Both the position numbers and the translations under genes were made by a program. From Toxoplasma gondii ME49 (Eukaryota > Apicomplexa > Conoidasida > Eucoccidiorida > Sarcocystidae): a DNA stretch of 64,000 bases. Below the pieces are notes generated by a model that had not been told where the DNA came from, did not search any database, and saw nothing but the letters and a program-made list of their open reading frames with translations. Below are positions 47,958 to 59,431 of this stretch, in pieces. Positions within the stretch are counted from its first letter, which is position 1, and the number at the start of each line of letters is the position of its first letter. Where the stretch lies: the NCBI RefSeq assembly GCF_000006565.2, contig NC_031469.1, positions 682,001 to 746,000 on the forward strand, written 5' to 3'.

Positions 47958-48429
47958 CTACTACCTGTTCTCCAGTACCGCGCTCGGTAGAAAGTCCAAA
48001 CAAGGCATAAGTACTACCTGTTCTCCAGTACCGCGCTCGGTAGAAAGTCCAAACAAGGCATAAGTACTACCTGTTCTCCAGTACCGCGCTCGGTAGAAAG
48101 TCCAAACAAGGTATAAGTACTACCTGTTCTCCAGTACCGCGCTCGGTAGAAAGTCCAAACAAGGCATAAGTACTACCTGTTCTCCAGTACCGCGCTCGGT
48201 AGAAAGTCCAAACAAGGCATAAGTACTACCTGTTCTCCAGTACCGCGCTCGGTAGAAAGTCCAAACAAGGCATAAGTACTACCTGTTCTCCAGTACCGCG
48301 CTCGGTAGAAAGTCCAAACAAGGTATAAGTACTACCTGTTCTCCAATACCGCGCTCGGTAGAAAGTCCAAACAAGGCATAAGTACTACCTGTTCTCCAGT
48401 ACCGCACTCGGTTGGAAGCCGAAACAAGG
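47958..48429. repeat. 53-bp minisatellite, nine copies
   Basis: The unit begins ACTACCTGTTCTCCAGTACC and continues GCGCTCGGTAGAAAGTCC then AAACAAGGCATAAGT. Copies start every 53 bp (CTACCTG at 47961, 48014, 48067, 48120, 48173, 48226, 48279, 48332, 48385). Internal copies are almost identical (GGCATA/GGTATA and CCAGTA/CCAATA variants); the first and last are degraded. Each unit contains the small inverted repeat TACCG-CGCT-CGGTA. As 53 is not a multiple of three, a coding role is unlikely. It lies about 460 bp past the LLPH-like stop codon. Confidence 0.97.
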
Positions 48430-48887
48430 TAATTGCTGAAGAGCTGAAACACCGTGTAATTGATTCTGGTGCCCCTATTCCCCGGGAGGGCGGAAAGCAT
48501 GGTCATGAGAAGGGAGGAGAAACCGGGGTGTGGAACAGTAGAGACTGGATCTGCGACCGATGGTAACTCCAGGTGGAAAGAAGAATACAAACTGCTCAGT
48601 GTTGCGGCTGTGCGTCGGCTGGAGTCGAACGTTTCTCGGGTGTAAAAGGAATTTTTTCATCGTTGCTGAGCACAAAGAAAACCTTTTCGCTGTGGAGAGA
48701 GACACCGGGTTTCGACAAACACAGACCTGGTAAGAAAAAGGTCCTTCTTCGCAGAAGGTGAAGCCTACTTGGCCTAGCGATGGTCGCGGCTGTACCGGAA
48801 ACAATTGCATGCGCTTTCCTTTCTCCCCTCTTTCCTTCCTGCCTGAGTCTCCTCCACCCTTTTTCTTCGCTTGTTCTCTCCGCTCGC

Positions 48888-50217
48888 TTATTTGCCTTTC
48901 TTTCCGCGTCGCTTTGTGCGGACTCGACTGGAAGCCGCCTTGGCCTCTGCCTTCTTTTTGGCGGCGAGGAAATTGACTTTGACCGGCACTCTCGACGTCT
49001 CTTCCTTTCGGCGCCTCTCCATCATCGTCCGCATGGCGTCCGTCATCATCATGCTCGCGGCCAAGCCGTACGCGTCTCCAGCTGCGGCGGCTTCCGAGGA
49101 AGACGCACTTGCGTCTCCCTCTGCCTCTTCACCAGACTCTCCGTCGTCCTCCATCGCTCCCTCCACAGCGGTCCGCTCTGCATGCAGTTGCTTGCGCAGC
49201 GACTGCGTTCGCGGATCGTTTGTCTTCCCAGGCAGATTGTCGTACAGCCGCATAAAGTCCTCTTCCTCCTCCGGGGTGTACTTGCGTCGGTTGTGCGTGC
49301 TCGCGAGTCCTGAAAAAGGAGACGCGAGAAAGAAAGTGACGAGACTGCATGCGTAGAGATAGGCTACGAGAAGGCACCAGAATGGCTTCTCCACTTTTCA
49401 AACGAAGGGATCCAGTGAACGCGAACTTGTGCAGATATCGAGCCGATCGCCTGCGCATCTGCGAGAGAGTTACATGCACTTCGAGTGACAGGACATCGGC
49501 AACTCTGGGCGTCCCGTCTGCCTCAGAATGAGGCCTACGAAGAACCAGTTGAGAAGGCGCAAAGCGAAGCAGAAACGCGCGGCAACTGGCGGGAAGAGCA
49601 GGCGCGTCGTGTCTTGTCCTCCCTCGGCGGCCCTCGGTGCAGCAGTGCACACCCCACCCAGACTCGAGACTCCCCTGCAAACGGGCAAAAGGAGAACGAA
49701 AGTTTTCTCCACTTGGCGTTTCCGCCTCACCTGCCAAGAGTCCGACTTTTTCGCAGCGGAAGTCCAGCGGAGGAGGTCCGGGGAGTTTCTGAGGAAACAC
49801 GGCGCCTGCAGTGTCTGTGCAGAGGAAAGCAAAGGACCAGCCGCACAGCGCATACGAGTGCAGTCGAACGACGAGGGAGCAACGGAGAAGAAAACAGACA
49901 AGACGGGCATCAACACAGACTCTGAGGCCTGCAGAGGACGAGACGAAGACACAAAGGAGAAACAGGAGAAGGCCAGTCTGCTCAGGATGAGGCAGTCGGA
50001 TGTGTGTGTCTTCGCCCTCGCCAGCGAGAGGCATACCTGGATGAAGGAATGCATTTGGAGGCCGAATGTCGATGTCGACGAGGTTGTTGCCTTGCTGTAG
50101 AAGCTGGAGCCGTGCACTGAGGCACTCGAGGCGTTCTTTCTCAACTGTCTTTGCGACGCACTGTCTCTTCACAGCGCGGTATCTCCGCTTGCTCTTCGCT
50201 CGAAGTCCTTTCGCCAT
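48888..50217 (-). CDS. DUF2423/LLPH-like small nuclear protein
   Basis: Two exons, 50217-50037 and 49309-48888, join in phase 1 to 200 residues. The N-terminus MAKGLRAKSKRRYRAVKRQ is the DUF2423 signature shared by human LLPH and yeast YBL028C, small basic proteins of the nucleus/nucleolus whose molecular role is poorly defined; ribosome assembly has been suggested. After it come an LVDIDIRPPNAFLHP segment, HNRRKYTPEEEEDFMRLYD, an acidic/Ala/Ser stretch (about 105-135) and a Lys/Arg-rich C-terminus ending RRGKKGK. It is longer than human LLPH (about 130). The 727-bp intron holds purine-rich frames only. The gene starts back to back with WBP4. The family call rests mainly on the N-terminal 20 residues. 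Confidence 0.78.
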
Positions 50218-52169
50218 TGTGAGCCGGAGAGAAGACCGGGAAGGGGAGGAGAAGAGAAAGGGGAGAAGAAGACCGGGAGGGGGGACGAAGAGAGAAGAGC
50301 GGGAGGAGGAAAAGGTGGATGAAAGAGAGACAAAGGAGGAGACACGAGCGGTCGACAGAAGTAGGAGACAGGAGAAAGGAAAGAAGAGGCGGCCAAAGCA
50401 GGTGTCGAGAAGAAAAGGAAACAGATGGAGACGATGATGACGAAGAGAGAAAGGAAGAAGGAAGAATGGACGGCCAAGAATGACGTGGAAGTCGAGGGAA
50501 GCCGTTATAAACGCGGGATGGCAGATTCAGCAGCAAAAGAGATGCTGCTATTGGACGATTCCAGGTTCGCTCTGAAACCTGCAATCTGCTCCAGCTGACT
50601 CAAACTCAAAGTGAGGTGTAGGTACAGCGAAAAGACTCAGGTGTATGTACACTCGACGTTGAGGGTCGGCGGGCCGTGTGGGGACTGAGCGCGGAACTCG
50701 AGTTGAGGGATTTGGGAGAGACAGACGCCTCAAAAAAAGACTCGAATTTCCCCCCGTTTTCCTTTTTCTTTGAGGAAGACAACAAGAACTGAAAAGGGCG
50801 CAACCACCCGCGAAAATCACACAGAACTTGCCGTTTTTCTCCAACAGCGAAGAGCGGACTCAGGTGTACGTCCGCCCCCACCGCGTGCAAGAGAAAAACT
50901 CTCGCAGAAAGAGGGGAAAGAGATGGTTCGAGTCGTCGCTGTCCTCTTGACCAGCAAGGGAGTCTGGAGAAGAAAATCTTTTTCCTCGACGCTGCTGTCC
51001 TTCGACATCAGCAGCAGAAAAAGGCGATTCTCCCGCCCTCATCGCGTCGCGCCTCGCGTTCGCGAAAAACGCCAGCGCGTGCAGCGTGCATGCAAGGGAT
51101 TTTGCGGACTTGGACTCGGTGCGGAAAAGCGAAGTTTCTCGTTTCCTAGTTTCCTAGCAAAAGCACGCGCCGTTCCTCTTCTAAAAATGGACGCCCTTTC
51201 TTGAAAGAAACGCGTGTGATCCTCGCCGCGCGCTGTGCCTTAGGTCCCTCTGTCTCACCTTGGAGTTCTATCTTGTGTTACAGTGCTTCTCTCCGCCGAG
51301 CTGGAGAGCCTGAGATGTCTCTCTGCGTACTCGTTAGACACTTTGTCCTTCTCATTCCTCTCCTTTCGTTGTTCCTTTTCTTCTGCATCTCTTTCAGGTT
51401 TTTTTTCAGGTTGAGGAGCCCATACTTCCGTCGGCTTTCGTCTCCTCTGCGTTCCCGTCGTCCTTTCTCGTTCTCTATCTTTGTTTCGCTCCTTTTTTAT
51501 CCCCTGTTTCCTCTTCTTTCTTTCTTTCTTTCTTTATTTCTTCGTATATGTCTCTGTCTTCTTTTCCCACTCTCCTCTCCGCTCTGCCAGTCCTCATTCT
51601 TTCTTCTCTCTTCCTCGTTTCTTCCCTTCCGTTTATCTCGCCGTTTTCTTTCAAAGGCTCTGTTCCGACGGTCCTCTCTTCGTCTTGTCAACCTTTGTCT
51701 GTTTTCTTCTCCACAACAAAAGTGGAGTTTCTCTCTCTCTCGTCATGTCTACTGCTGTCTCGAAACATTCGTACCAGAACGCACGAAAGTCGAAACGTTG
51801 CATGCACATGCGCATGGCACTTCCGGCGTTTTCTCTCTGACTCGAAGCCCATCGCAGTTTACCTAGCCAGCGCAGTCTGGGTGTCTCGGAGCAGTTCTTT
51901 GCCCGTTCTTCTGTTCTCTCTTTTCTGTCTTCGTCGTTGTCTGTGCATTTTCTTCTCTCTGTCCACTGAGCCTGCGCCTCTCTGAAGAATTTTGTGAAAA
52001 CAGTCGATTTTCAGCAACTTTTTGCTTTTTCTGTACAATTTATTAGTCGGTGAATGGCCGAAACATGCTTCGTAGAATCCGTTTTGTTTCAGTGGTTAAA
52101 AAATAGACGACGTCGACCAGAGATTCTCGAAGTTTTCATCCAAAAGCATTCCACCTACCTGTCACCAAA
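50218..52169. promoter_or_regulatory. Divergent spacer, LLPH-like (-) and WBP4 (+)
   Basis: Nearly 2 kb holds two promoters. It contains TGCATGC at 51087-51093 and 51799-51805, and three partial inverted-repeat copies (GGTGTAGGTACAGC at 50615, GGTGTATGTACACT at 50640, GGTGTACGTCCGCC at 50863). It is GA-rich near the LLPH-like start and CT-rich from 51240 to 51980. Long frames on either strand reflect that composition. Confidence 0.5.
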
Positions 52170-55100
52170 ATGACGGAGCGCTGGGTGTCGCAGAAGAAGC
52201 ACTACTGCGAGGTCTGCAAGACCTGGCTCAGTGGTCACACGATGGTAAGAATGTCTCTTTTTAATTCGTTTCCATTTTCAAAGAAATGTGTGTGAATCCG
52301 CTCGCGACCGCAGAGCCAAGAGTTCCTTCAAGAACGTTTTTTCGCAGGTGACTTTTCCTTCAGGTGACTCGTGCTCAGCAGCAGCTGTCGACTCAACCGA
52401 GGAGAATCCCAGACTGCCTCGAGAATCCTTGGTGTGGTGAAACCTGGCGTCCCCAATGCCCTCTGGACTTCCCTGCGACTGTTCCGTTTGCGACTGTTCC
52501 GTTTTCAGAACGTAAAGCGACATGAGATGTCTGAAAGGCACATCATGAACGTCCGACAGATGTTCAAAGAGATGAAACATCGCGAAAAAGAAAGAGAGGC
52601 AAACGTACGGCTGGAGCAGGAGGAGATCGCCCGTGTCGAGGCTGCTGCTGCTGCGGCGATGCTCAGAGAAGACGGCCTCGGACGTCCGTCGTCCTCTTCC
52701 GCGGCGGGTTCTTCGGACGGGCACTGCCCTCCCGCCGTCGCTCACAGCGGCTGTTGGTCCATGTTTGTGGACTCTTCTTCCGGACTCCCCTACTTCTTCA
52801 ACTCGGAAACGCAAGAGTCTTCCTGGACGCCGCCGCCAGGCTTCCCGCTGCCGCCGCTTCCGGCCGGCCTCCTGCCTCCGGCGGGTGGACATGCACCTGC
52901 GCAGGCGGCGGGTGGACATGCACCTGCGCAGGCGGCGGGTGCCGGCGTGAGGCCCAAGCTGAAGATTGTTTCGGTCAAGAAGGCGACGAAGAGCGAACAA
53001 GGGGAGGCTGTGCGTCAGACCAGTCCTCAGAGCGCTCCTCACGCGACGACAAAAAGCGAGGCTTCTGCTGCTGCCTCCTCCAGTGTCCATCCACTGCTAC
53101 CAAAGATCAAAGGCGAGCCCACAGACGCCGGAAAGTCTTCTGCCTCTTCTTCTTCCTTTGCTTCGCCGGGGTCTGGTCCTGGTGGAATGAAGGAGGAGAA
53201 GTCGAGTCTGTGTACAGAATCAAGTCAGAGGTCGGAAAACTCCTCTCCTGTCCCGAGGTCTGGAGTGTTTCCTGCTCCGCCAGCATCCGCCGCTTCTTCG
53301 TCCGTCTCTCCCTCCGCTTCTGCCGCAGGAGACGCGGCCGCTAGAGCCGTCAGCTTTCTTCCCTCGTCCGTCTTCGCCGGCAAACGCGCCGGTTTCGTCT
53401 TTCAGCTGGGCAGCCATGGCCTGGGGTACTACGCGGACTCGCCTGAGGAGTCGAGACGCCGGAGGCCTCCGGAACAAGGCGCGAACGCCGACGCGGCGCC
53501 ACACGCCCCAGGCGATGTATGGAGTCTGACAGAGAAACCAGAGAAACCAGAGAAGCCAGAGAAGTCAGAGAAGGCAGCGGGAGGAGAGAGAAGGCGGGAG
53601 TTTTCTCGCGGCGACCGCGGACGCAGAAGCGGAGGGTGGTTGCGAGGGCAGAGGCCCGGAGCGAGTGAGGAGAGGAGAAACCCGGCCATGAAGGCGACGC
53701 CCGAGGGAGAAGAAGGCGGAGAGGAGACGGAGGCGAAGAAGGAAGGAGGTCGAACAGCACAGAGTGGAGAAGAAGCGCCGGAGGAAACTCTTCAGAGCGA
53801 TTTGTCGAGAGAAAGCAAAGCGGCGATAGGTCCCAACATCGGAGAGTGGGAAGAAGTCAAACCTGGAGATTACAGCGCCTTTGGAAGCTGCACGCACGAG
53901 GAAGAAGAAGCTCCACAAGATGAAGGAGAAGAAGAGCCGTTCACGGAGGGTGAGCGAACAGACGCGAGAACGCAGAATGGCCTGGAAGCAATCTCGACTT
54001 TCAAAGAAGACTGGAGATGCGTATTAAAACCAACAAAAAGAGACTGCCCGATCCAAAATGGTGATGTCGTTTGTTACTTGTGACGAGCGGTGTGTTTAAG
54101 ACGAGTTTACGCATGAGCTCGTTTCAAGATGTCGTTCTTGTGAAAGCAAGGCGGGGATACATGGTAAGGAGGGAGAGAGAGGGGTCGTGCGAGATGAAGA
54201 GGGGAAGAGTCCGCAAGAGGAGAGAAGACGACAGATGAATCTCGAGAGGCTCAGGAGGCTCCGAAAAATGCTGAGTTCTTGTTGACAAACAAGACGCGAA
54301 CATCGGTGACCAGGGAAGAAGAAAAACCAGGTGTTTGGACAAAGGACGAAGAAAAACGAAATGCGTTCGGCGAAGGCCGCATGTGCAACGTCGAGAATTC
54401 AGGTTCTGGGAGAAGGAAACGCGGAGTCGAAACTGAGAAGCGAAGAAGTTTGAATGTTGATGCACACAACCGTCTCGCGATGAGGAACTCTCTTGCCTAT
54501 GAACAAACACCACCCTGGACGGACGCGGGAACTGTTTCGTTTTTGACTGGTGACAAGTGGATTTCAAGCCGCGTTTTCGTGTAGAAACCAGCGGACGAGA
54601 CTCTTCAAGGGGGGAAAAGTCTGGGGAAAACAGAAACGGAGAATCTGGGAACGAGTCACGACGTCTTGTTTTCGAGTTTGTTCTCGACATCTGGTGGAGA
54701 AATGTCCTGTGTTTTGTTTTCGCTCAGCTGAATATCTCAGAGATCTGCGCTGGGACGTCGCTTGCCAGGGTCCTCTCCATCGAGACGACCTCGAACCGCA
54801 GGAGAAACCTGTGTACCATCCTCGAGTGAGTTGTCAAAACGAAATCGAAATTACCGTTCAGACCGGCGACTCGGTAACCCCATCTAGGAAACGCTTTCAC
54901 GATGTGAGGACAGACAACGTTCAGAGTGGGGTGGATAAGATGCGCAGTCTCCTTCAAGTGGCCAAGGAGGAGACAAGAAACTCCTGAAAGTTTTTCCTCT
55001 GTTTGTCGGCTGTCATGCGACAAACTGAGCAATGTTTTCTTTCAAAGGAAGAGTCAAGTGAGATTCATAAAGTCATGTGAACAAAACTCACTTGGTTGGA

Positions 55101-55478
55101 AGCATTCGTTTCTTGAACACACACTCCCGTCTTTCCAGATGTGCGTATGTCGGCTTGCGCTTGTGCGGTGGATGGCGGTCCGCATTGTCAGGCGCTCTCT
55201 CGGGTGATTTCTCGGTTCTCTCGCTCGCTCTACGTCAGTGCATGTAACGTTTTCTGCAGACGAGCATCAGTCTGTGTTTCTGTAAATCGCTGCTTCGTTC
55301 ACAAGCTCGGGATAAGGTTCGCACGAGGGTGCAAACCACAAGGCGTTTCTTGTCTCTGTGTCTCTCTCTCACTTCGTAGACTGATGAGGAATCGAATTCG
55401 GAGTCCGCGACGCAGGTGGCGTTCAAAAAAGCGAGGAAAATGAAAGTCGAAGGTCTCAGGAAACTGACAGCAGACTGA
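52170..55478 (+). CDS. WBP4: WW domain-binding protein 4 (FBP21) homologue
   Basis: Four exons, 52170-52244, 52509-53949, 54728-54825 and 55380-55478, join in phase to 570 residues. WBP4/FBP21 is a spliceosomal B-complex protein that stimulates splicing through WW domains. The N-terminal U1-type matrin zinc finger has Cys13, Cys16, His30 and His36 and is split by intron 1. A Lys/Arg/Glu helix follows, then one WW domain with Trp108 and Trp131 (human has two). A 9-residue GGHAPAQAA tandem copy, a Ser-rich region and an acidic stretch lead to IGEWEEVKPGDY, matching the human GEWQEIK motif. The short last exons (YLRDLRWDVACQ; VAFKKARKMKVEGLRK) match the human C-terminal FKKRR region. These are why I rejected reading straight through to the stop at 54083. 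Start context is CACCAAAATGAC. Confidence 0.87.
52884..52937. repeat. 27-bp tandem duplication in WBP4 coding sequence
   Basis: Two identical 27-bp units beginning GGTGGACATGCACCTGCGCA encode the 9-residue Gly-Gly-His-Ala-Pro-Ala-Gln-Ala-Ala twice, just after the WW domain. Identity at every base suggests a recent duplication. Confidence 0.95.
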
Positions 55479-57113
55479 AAGCGGGGAAGTTTTCCGCGAC
55501 AAAACTGTGTTTCTCTCTCGACAAGGCCGCGTTTTGTGGGTTCGGGGTAAACATCGGGGGCCAGCACTAAAACAGTACACTCTATACGCCGACAGGGAAG
55601 TACTTTCTTGGCGTCGACGTGCAGACGCATGCGAACTCGTTTCCACTTTTCAATCTTTCTTCTGCATCGCGGCGCCTGCTCAGGTGTATTTGTCGCGTTT
55701 ATTCGGCAGAGGGCAACACTGTTGGTCTGCGCATGCGACTGAGTTTCTGCTTTTTCACTTCCCGTCCACGCTTCCTGCACATGAAGCAGCTACGCACTGG
55801 CCAAGTTGTCAGCTGGATATCTCAGTCACCCGGTTCCTAGAGGCATACGTTTCTGTCGCACAGCAACTGCGACCGCCAAAAGAAACATCTGGAAGCAAAT
55901 GGTCTGTCAACAGGTCGAGTCTCAGCGGCAGCAGCAGCCGCGTCTTTCCGCTGGTCCCTGGGCTCTTTGTTTTTGCCCTGACAGCCTCAAGAGAAGTGCA
56001 AGAGCGGAACGTTCACAGTTCGTCTCCCAGAGGAATTTCAGTTCCTCGGAGTCACAGGAATGGTGACAGAACATGACGCACATCAGACAGACCCCCAGGT
56101 ACACTGCGTTTTCTGTCGCATTCTCTCCCAAAAGCTTTGTCACGGAGAGCCTGGATGTATCCCTCGAGGACACTGAATCCCGCCCATGTACCGTTCTCTG
56201 GGACGGAATCAGGACTCCGCTGTACAAAGAGAGACAGACGACAAACCAAGGTGGAGCTCAAGAATATAGACAGGCATATGTACATTTATATATATTTTTA
56301 TATATTTATATTTAGGTATATAAATCTGTGTGTGTGTATATCGATGTATGTACACGACTGAATAGCGTGCTCGACGCCAGCAGACGGCGCCGCCGCCAGT
56401 GGAACACAGGCCCACAGTCTTCGCAGAACCAGTTCATTCAAAATAAATTTTCACTTCTCGAGCGACACCAGACCCTGAGACGCACATCCGCGCGTGAGTC
56501 GGACCTTTTGTTTCGCGTTTTTTCCACGCGAAAAAAGAAAGTATCGACTGACCGACCCTATGCCAACAGCTGAAGCTGTTCCTTCTCGACCTTCTGAGGG
56601 AGGACAGCAGCATTTTGTCCAGCTCCTCTAGCTGTGACCTTCGAGGAGAACAAACACCTTCCTGAAAATGCGGCCTGTCTGAGATTTTCGAAAACCCAAA
56701 AGACTGCGCGCGCAGGGCCTCTCTCAGAAGAGTCTCTTCCCTCTCTGTGCGTCTGACTTGACGCTGGGTCGAGACTCCTGCTCCATGGTCTCTCGTTTCG
56801 CAAAAGAAAGTGGAAGACCGGTGAGACGCCGCAGTACCTCCTACTCCGCCTTCGAGTCTTGGGTTGACAGACCGCTTCTCAGAGGACTGACGCAACTCGT
56901 TTTTCTCCAACACACGGCTTTCTCAGAACTCGAGCGGCCTGCGCGGTGAAACCGCTGTCCAGGGTACGCTGAGAAGAATCCCGGCGCATCCAGCCAGGAC
57001 ACCGCCTACTGGTTTGGACCCTCGAGACTTCACGGGCCGTCGAAAGACGTTGATCTCTCGTAAGTTCGAAGGACTCACTCCTCGCGACACGGTGTCCGAG
57101 CAGTTCCTGTTCC
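55479..57113. other. Convergent spacer, WBP4 and the Ala/Ser-rich gene
   Basis: This holds the 3' ends of both genes. TA-rich runs lie at 56284-56315. Minus-strand frames at 56570-56760 and 56880-57120 look protein-like and may be further exons of the gene at 57114. Nothing else is recognised. Confidence 0.45.
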
Positions 57114-59431
57114 TCACCAGCACAGCTTCGCCATTCTCTGCAAGAACACTCTGAATCTGTCTCCGACATCTCTACAGGGCGTTGCGAACCCGCGGCGCGC
57201 ATAGTACGCTGAGGCGGTGAGGATGTCTATCTCGTCCTCGTCTTCGAGAATGACCAGCCGCCTGCGTCGTCTGCCTTTCTGCTTCCCGTCGTCTCCCTCC
57301 TCCGACTTCTCCATCACGAAGAAAGACACGCCTGAATCGGTCTCTTCGGGCAGAGACAAAACTCGCGAAAAGTTCCCGCTGGGGGCGGCAGCAGCTGCAT
57401 CTCGCGCTGCCTGCGCGGCGCGACTCGCAAACGAGTTCTGCGACTTCGCGACGGGACTCTGCGCTGGAGTAGTCGACTGCTTCTCTTCTGGCGCCTTCAG
57501 CAAGCTCTTGAGCGTCGCGCCTGACAGGAACGTCCGAGAGTTGAAGTTCTTTTTGGCCGCCCTCTGCAGCTTGAGCAGATCCTGGGGCGTCAGCGTCGGA
57601 GGCATGCTCTCCTGAAGGAAGCGAAAACGAGCACAAAGTTGAGAGTCTAGAGACGCTCGGCTCCCCACTCTCGAATCAACTTGTTCACCTCTTTTCCTCC
57701 TCACAAGCACCGCAATAGGCACGCGCATACACACATGACACAAAGATGCACACACAGCAACGATGGATCCGCAAAAAATCGAAGCCACACATCTGCCGTT
57801 TCCTCAAAAAAGGCCTCTCTGTGCCACCCAGCGTCCCACAGTGTCAAAATGGTGAAACGAGAGGAGAATCGGAAAAGGTGACTGCACAGCTAAGTGGGAA
57901 TGATACACACAGATGCATACAAATATGCATGCATGTACACACATTTATATATATATATATATATATATATATGCATATTGAGAGAGTTAGCTGAGTTCAT
58001 AAAGGACGCAAATACAGGGCTAGACATCCATAGATAGAAATGTGAGCTGAAAATATGAGCTGAGGGCTGTGAGTGTGTTTGCTGATGGTACGTCCTGCTG
58101 GTTCCGATGTGAAAAGCTGTGTCGGTTGTGTGGAGGGTCTTGGGATTCGTTGATTCGAGTGTTTATACCTTGGAAACTTTTAGTTGATGTTCGTCGGCAG
58201 GCATGAGAGCAGGCATCGAAGCGTGTCTGGGGAGAAGTCGCGCAGCTTTTGCGGGGGGGTCCGTGGGGTCCTTTGTTGTGTTTGATTCCGCGGAGTTTCC
58301 GCTTAGATCTGCGGCGAATGCTGCGTCGTCCGCGAGAGAAATCGCAACTGCTGCAGCGTCTTCCATGAAGACGCTCATGCGACTTGTCAGCCGGCTTGTT
58401 TCACCCGTAACTTGGCGCACGACGCCGAGAGTGCACAGCGAAATTTCTTCATTGGCGCAGTCCAAGCTCAGAGTTCGACCCGCTCTTCTTGGCCCGGCAT
58501 GTGTTTCCTGTGTCAGCGCCACGAGCCGCGACGAAGTTCCTGCGACTGCATCTGCGTTCCCCTCGCTTGCTTCTGAGTTGCCGACAGACTCGGAGGCCGC
58601 GCAGGTCCCCGCGAGAGCGCCGAGAGAAACGCTGTCTACACTGCTGGCGCTTCCGCAGCTGCTGAGGCGAGAGGCAACGCTGTCGGCGGTGACCCTGGAC
58701 TGGCAGTTCAGGGAGAAGTACCCGACGGACGCTCGTCCTGCCTGCGCCGTCGCTACGGGGTCGGAGGCGCGAAGCAGTCCGTTCTGATGTCCTTCCTTCT
58801 GTGTCTCGAAACAGCCTCCCGTCGACCCGACCGCAGGCGCCGCCGACGTCGTGCGAGTAAGAAACGACTTCCGGCGCACGTAGGGGCCGGCAGAAGCCGT
58901 AGACGCCTCGCTGTTGCGAGTCCCAAGGGACGGCCTGAACGTTTCGGAACTCATTTCGTTGCTCGGAAAGTGGATTCTCGCTTCCGCGCCGTCGCCCATC
59001 GAACTGCTGGTCACTCTGAAGGAGTCCAGCGAGCTCCTAGCTGTCGCGCAAGACACACTCGCCGACCTGGCGTCCTCCACGGGAAGAAACCTCCTGCAAA
59101 GCAAGCCGGAAGAGGCGCTGCGTCTTTCCACCGAAGACTCCTCCCTGGAGAACGCCGTTTCCTGGACGCATTCGTCGGCAGCCAGCGAGGCGGCCTGCGC
59201 CGCACGCAGTGCCATGTCAGCCGCGTGTTCTGTGACAATTTCGCGAGTTCTCGGGGTGGACTGTAGAGAGTAAAAGCGCGAAGGTGCGATACTTTGTTGA
59301 GGGAAAGACGCGACACCCGCGGAAGACGCATACTCAAAGTGGCACTCTTCGCCTTGACCCGCAGTCAACGCCCGGCGGCGCCTATCCTGCACGAGCGCCG
59401 AGGCGGGTGCGATCCGAGCTACGAGGGCCAT
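57114..59431 (-). CDS. Unknown Ala/Ser-rich protein, two-exon minimal model
   Basis: Exon 1 is 59431-58169 and exon 2 is 57611-57114; donor GTATAA after KVSK and acceptor CTTCCTTCAG give a phase-0 join, 586 residues. I recognise no domain. Exon 1 (421 residues) has balanced codons and no simple repeat, with an Ala-rich helix-like segment (HAADMALRAAQAASLAADEC) and scattered Arg-Ser sites. Exon 2 opens PPTLTPQDLLKLQRAAKKNF and includes the basic-acidic RRRRRLVILEDEDEIDILTA. The C-terminus is uncertain. Instead of reading to the stop at 57114, splicing from near 57200 to an acceptor at about 57140 opens a frame (EEQELLGHRVARSESFELTR), and a strong acceptor near 56605 precedes a short exon ending KEQLQLLA. 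No function is proposed. Confidence 0.65.
57946..57972. repeat. (TA)n microsatellite
   Basis: About 13 TA units lie in the intron (57612-58168) of the Ala/Ser-rich gene. Confidence 0.9.

Larger units (their letters stand above)
45447..48887. other. Spacer upstream of SF3A3
   Basis: This contains the SF3A3 promoter (minus strand) and the 3' flank of the LLPH-like gene. TGCATGC elements occur at 46304-46310 and 46732-46738. A CATA/CATAGA microsatellite lies at about 47060-47176, an inverted-repeat copy (GGTTTACATACACC) at 47314-47327 and the 53-bp minisatellite at 47958-48429. Protein-like + strand frames at 47370-47630 and 47685-47990 could not be linked into a gene. Confidence 0.5.

Noticed and set aside
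47958..48429. CRISPR-like array
   Set aside because: The repeat units are contiguous, with no unique spacers, and the genome is eukaryotic.
53950..54083. Read-through C-terminus of WBP4 to the stop at 54083
   Set aside because: A GTGAGC donor at 53950 leads in phase to exons 54728-54825 and 55380-55478, which restore the C-terminal motif of the family.
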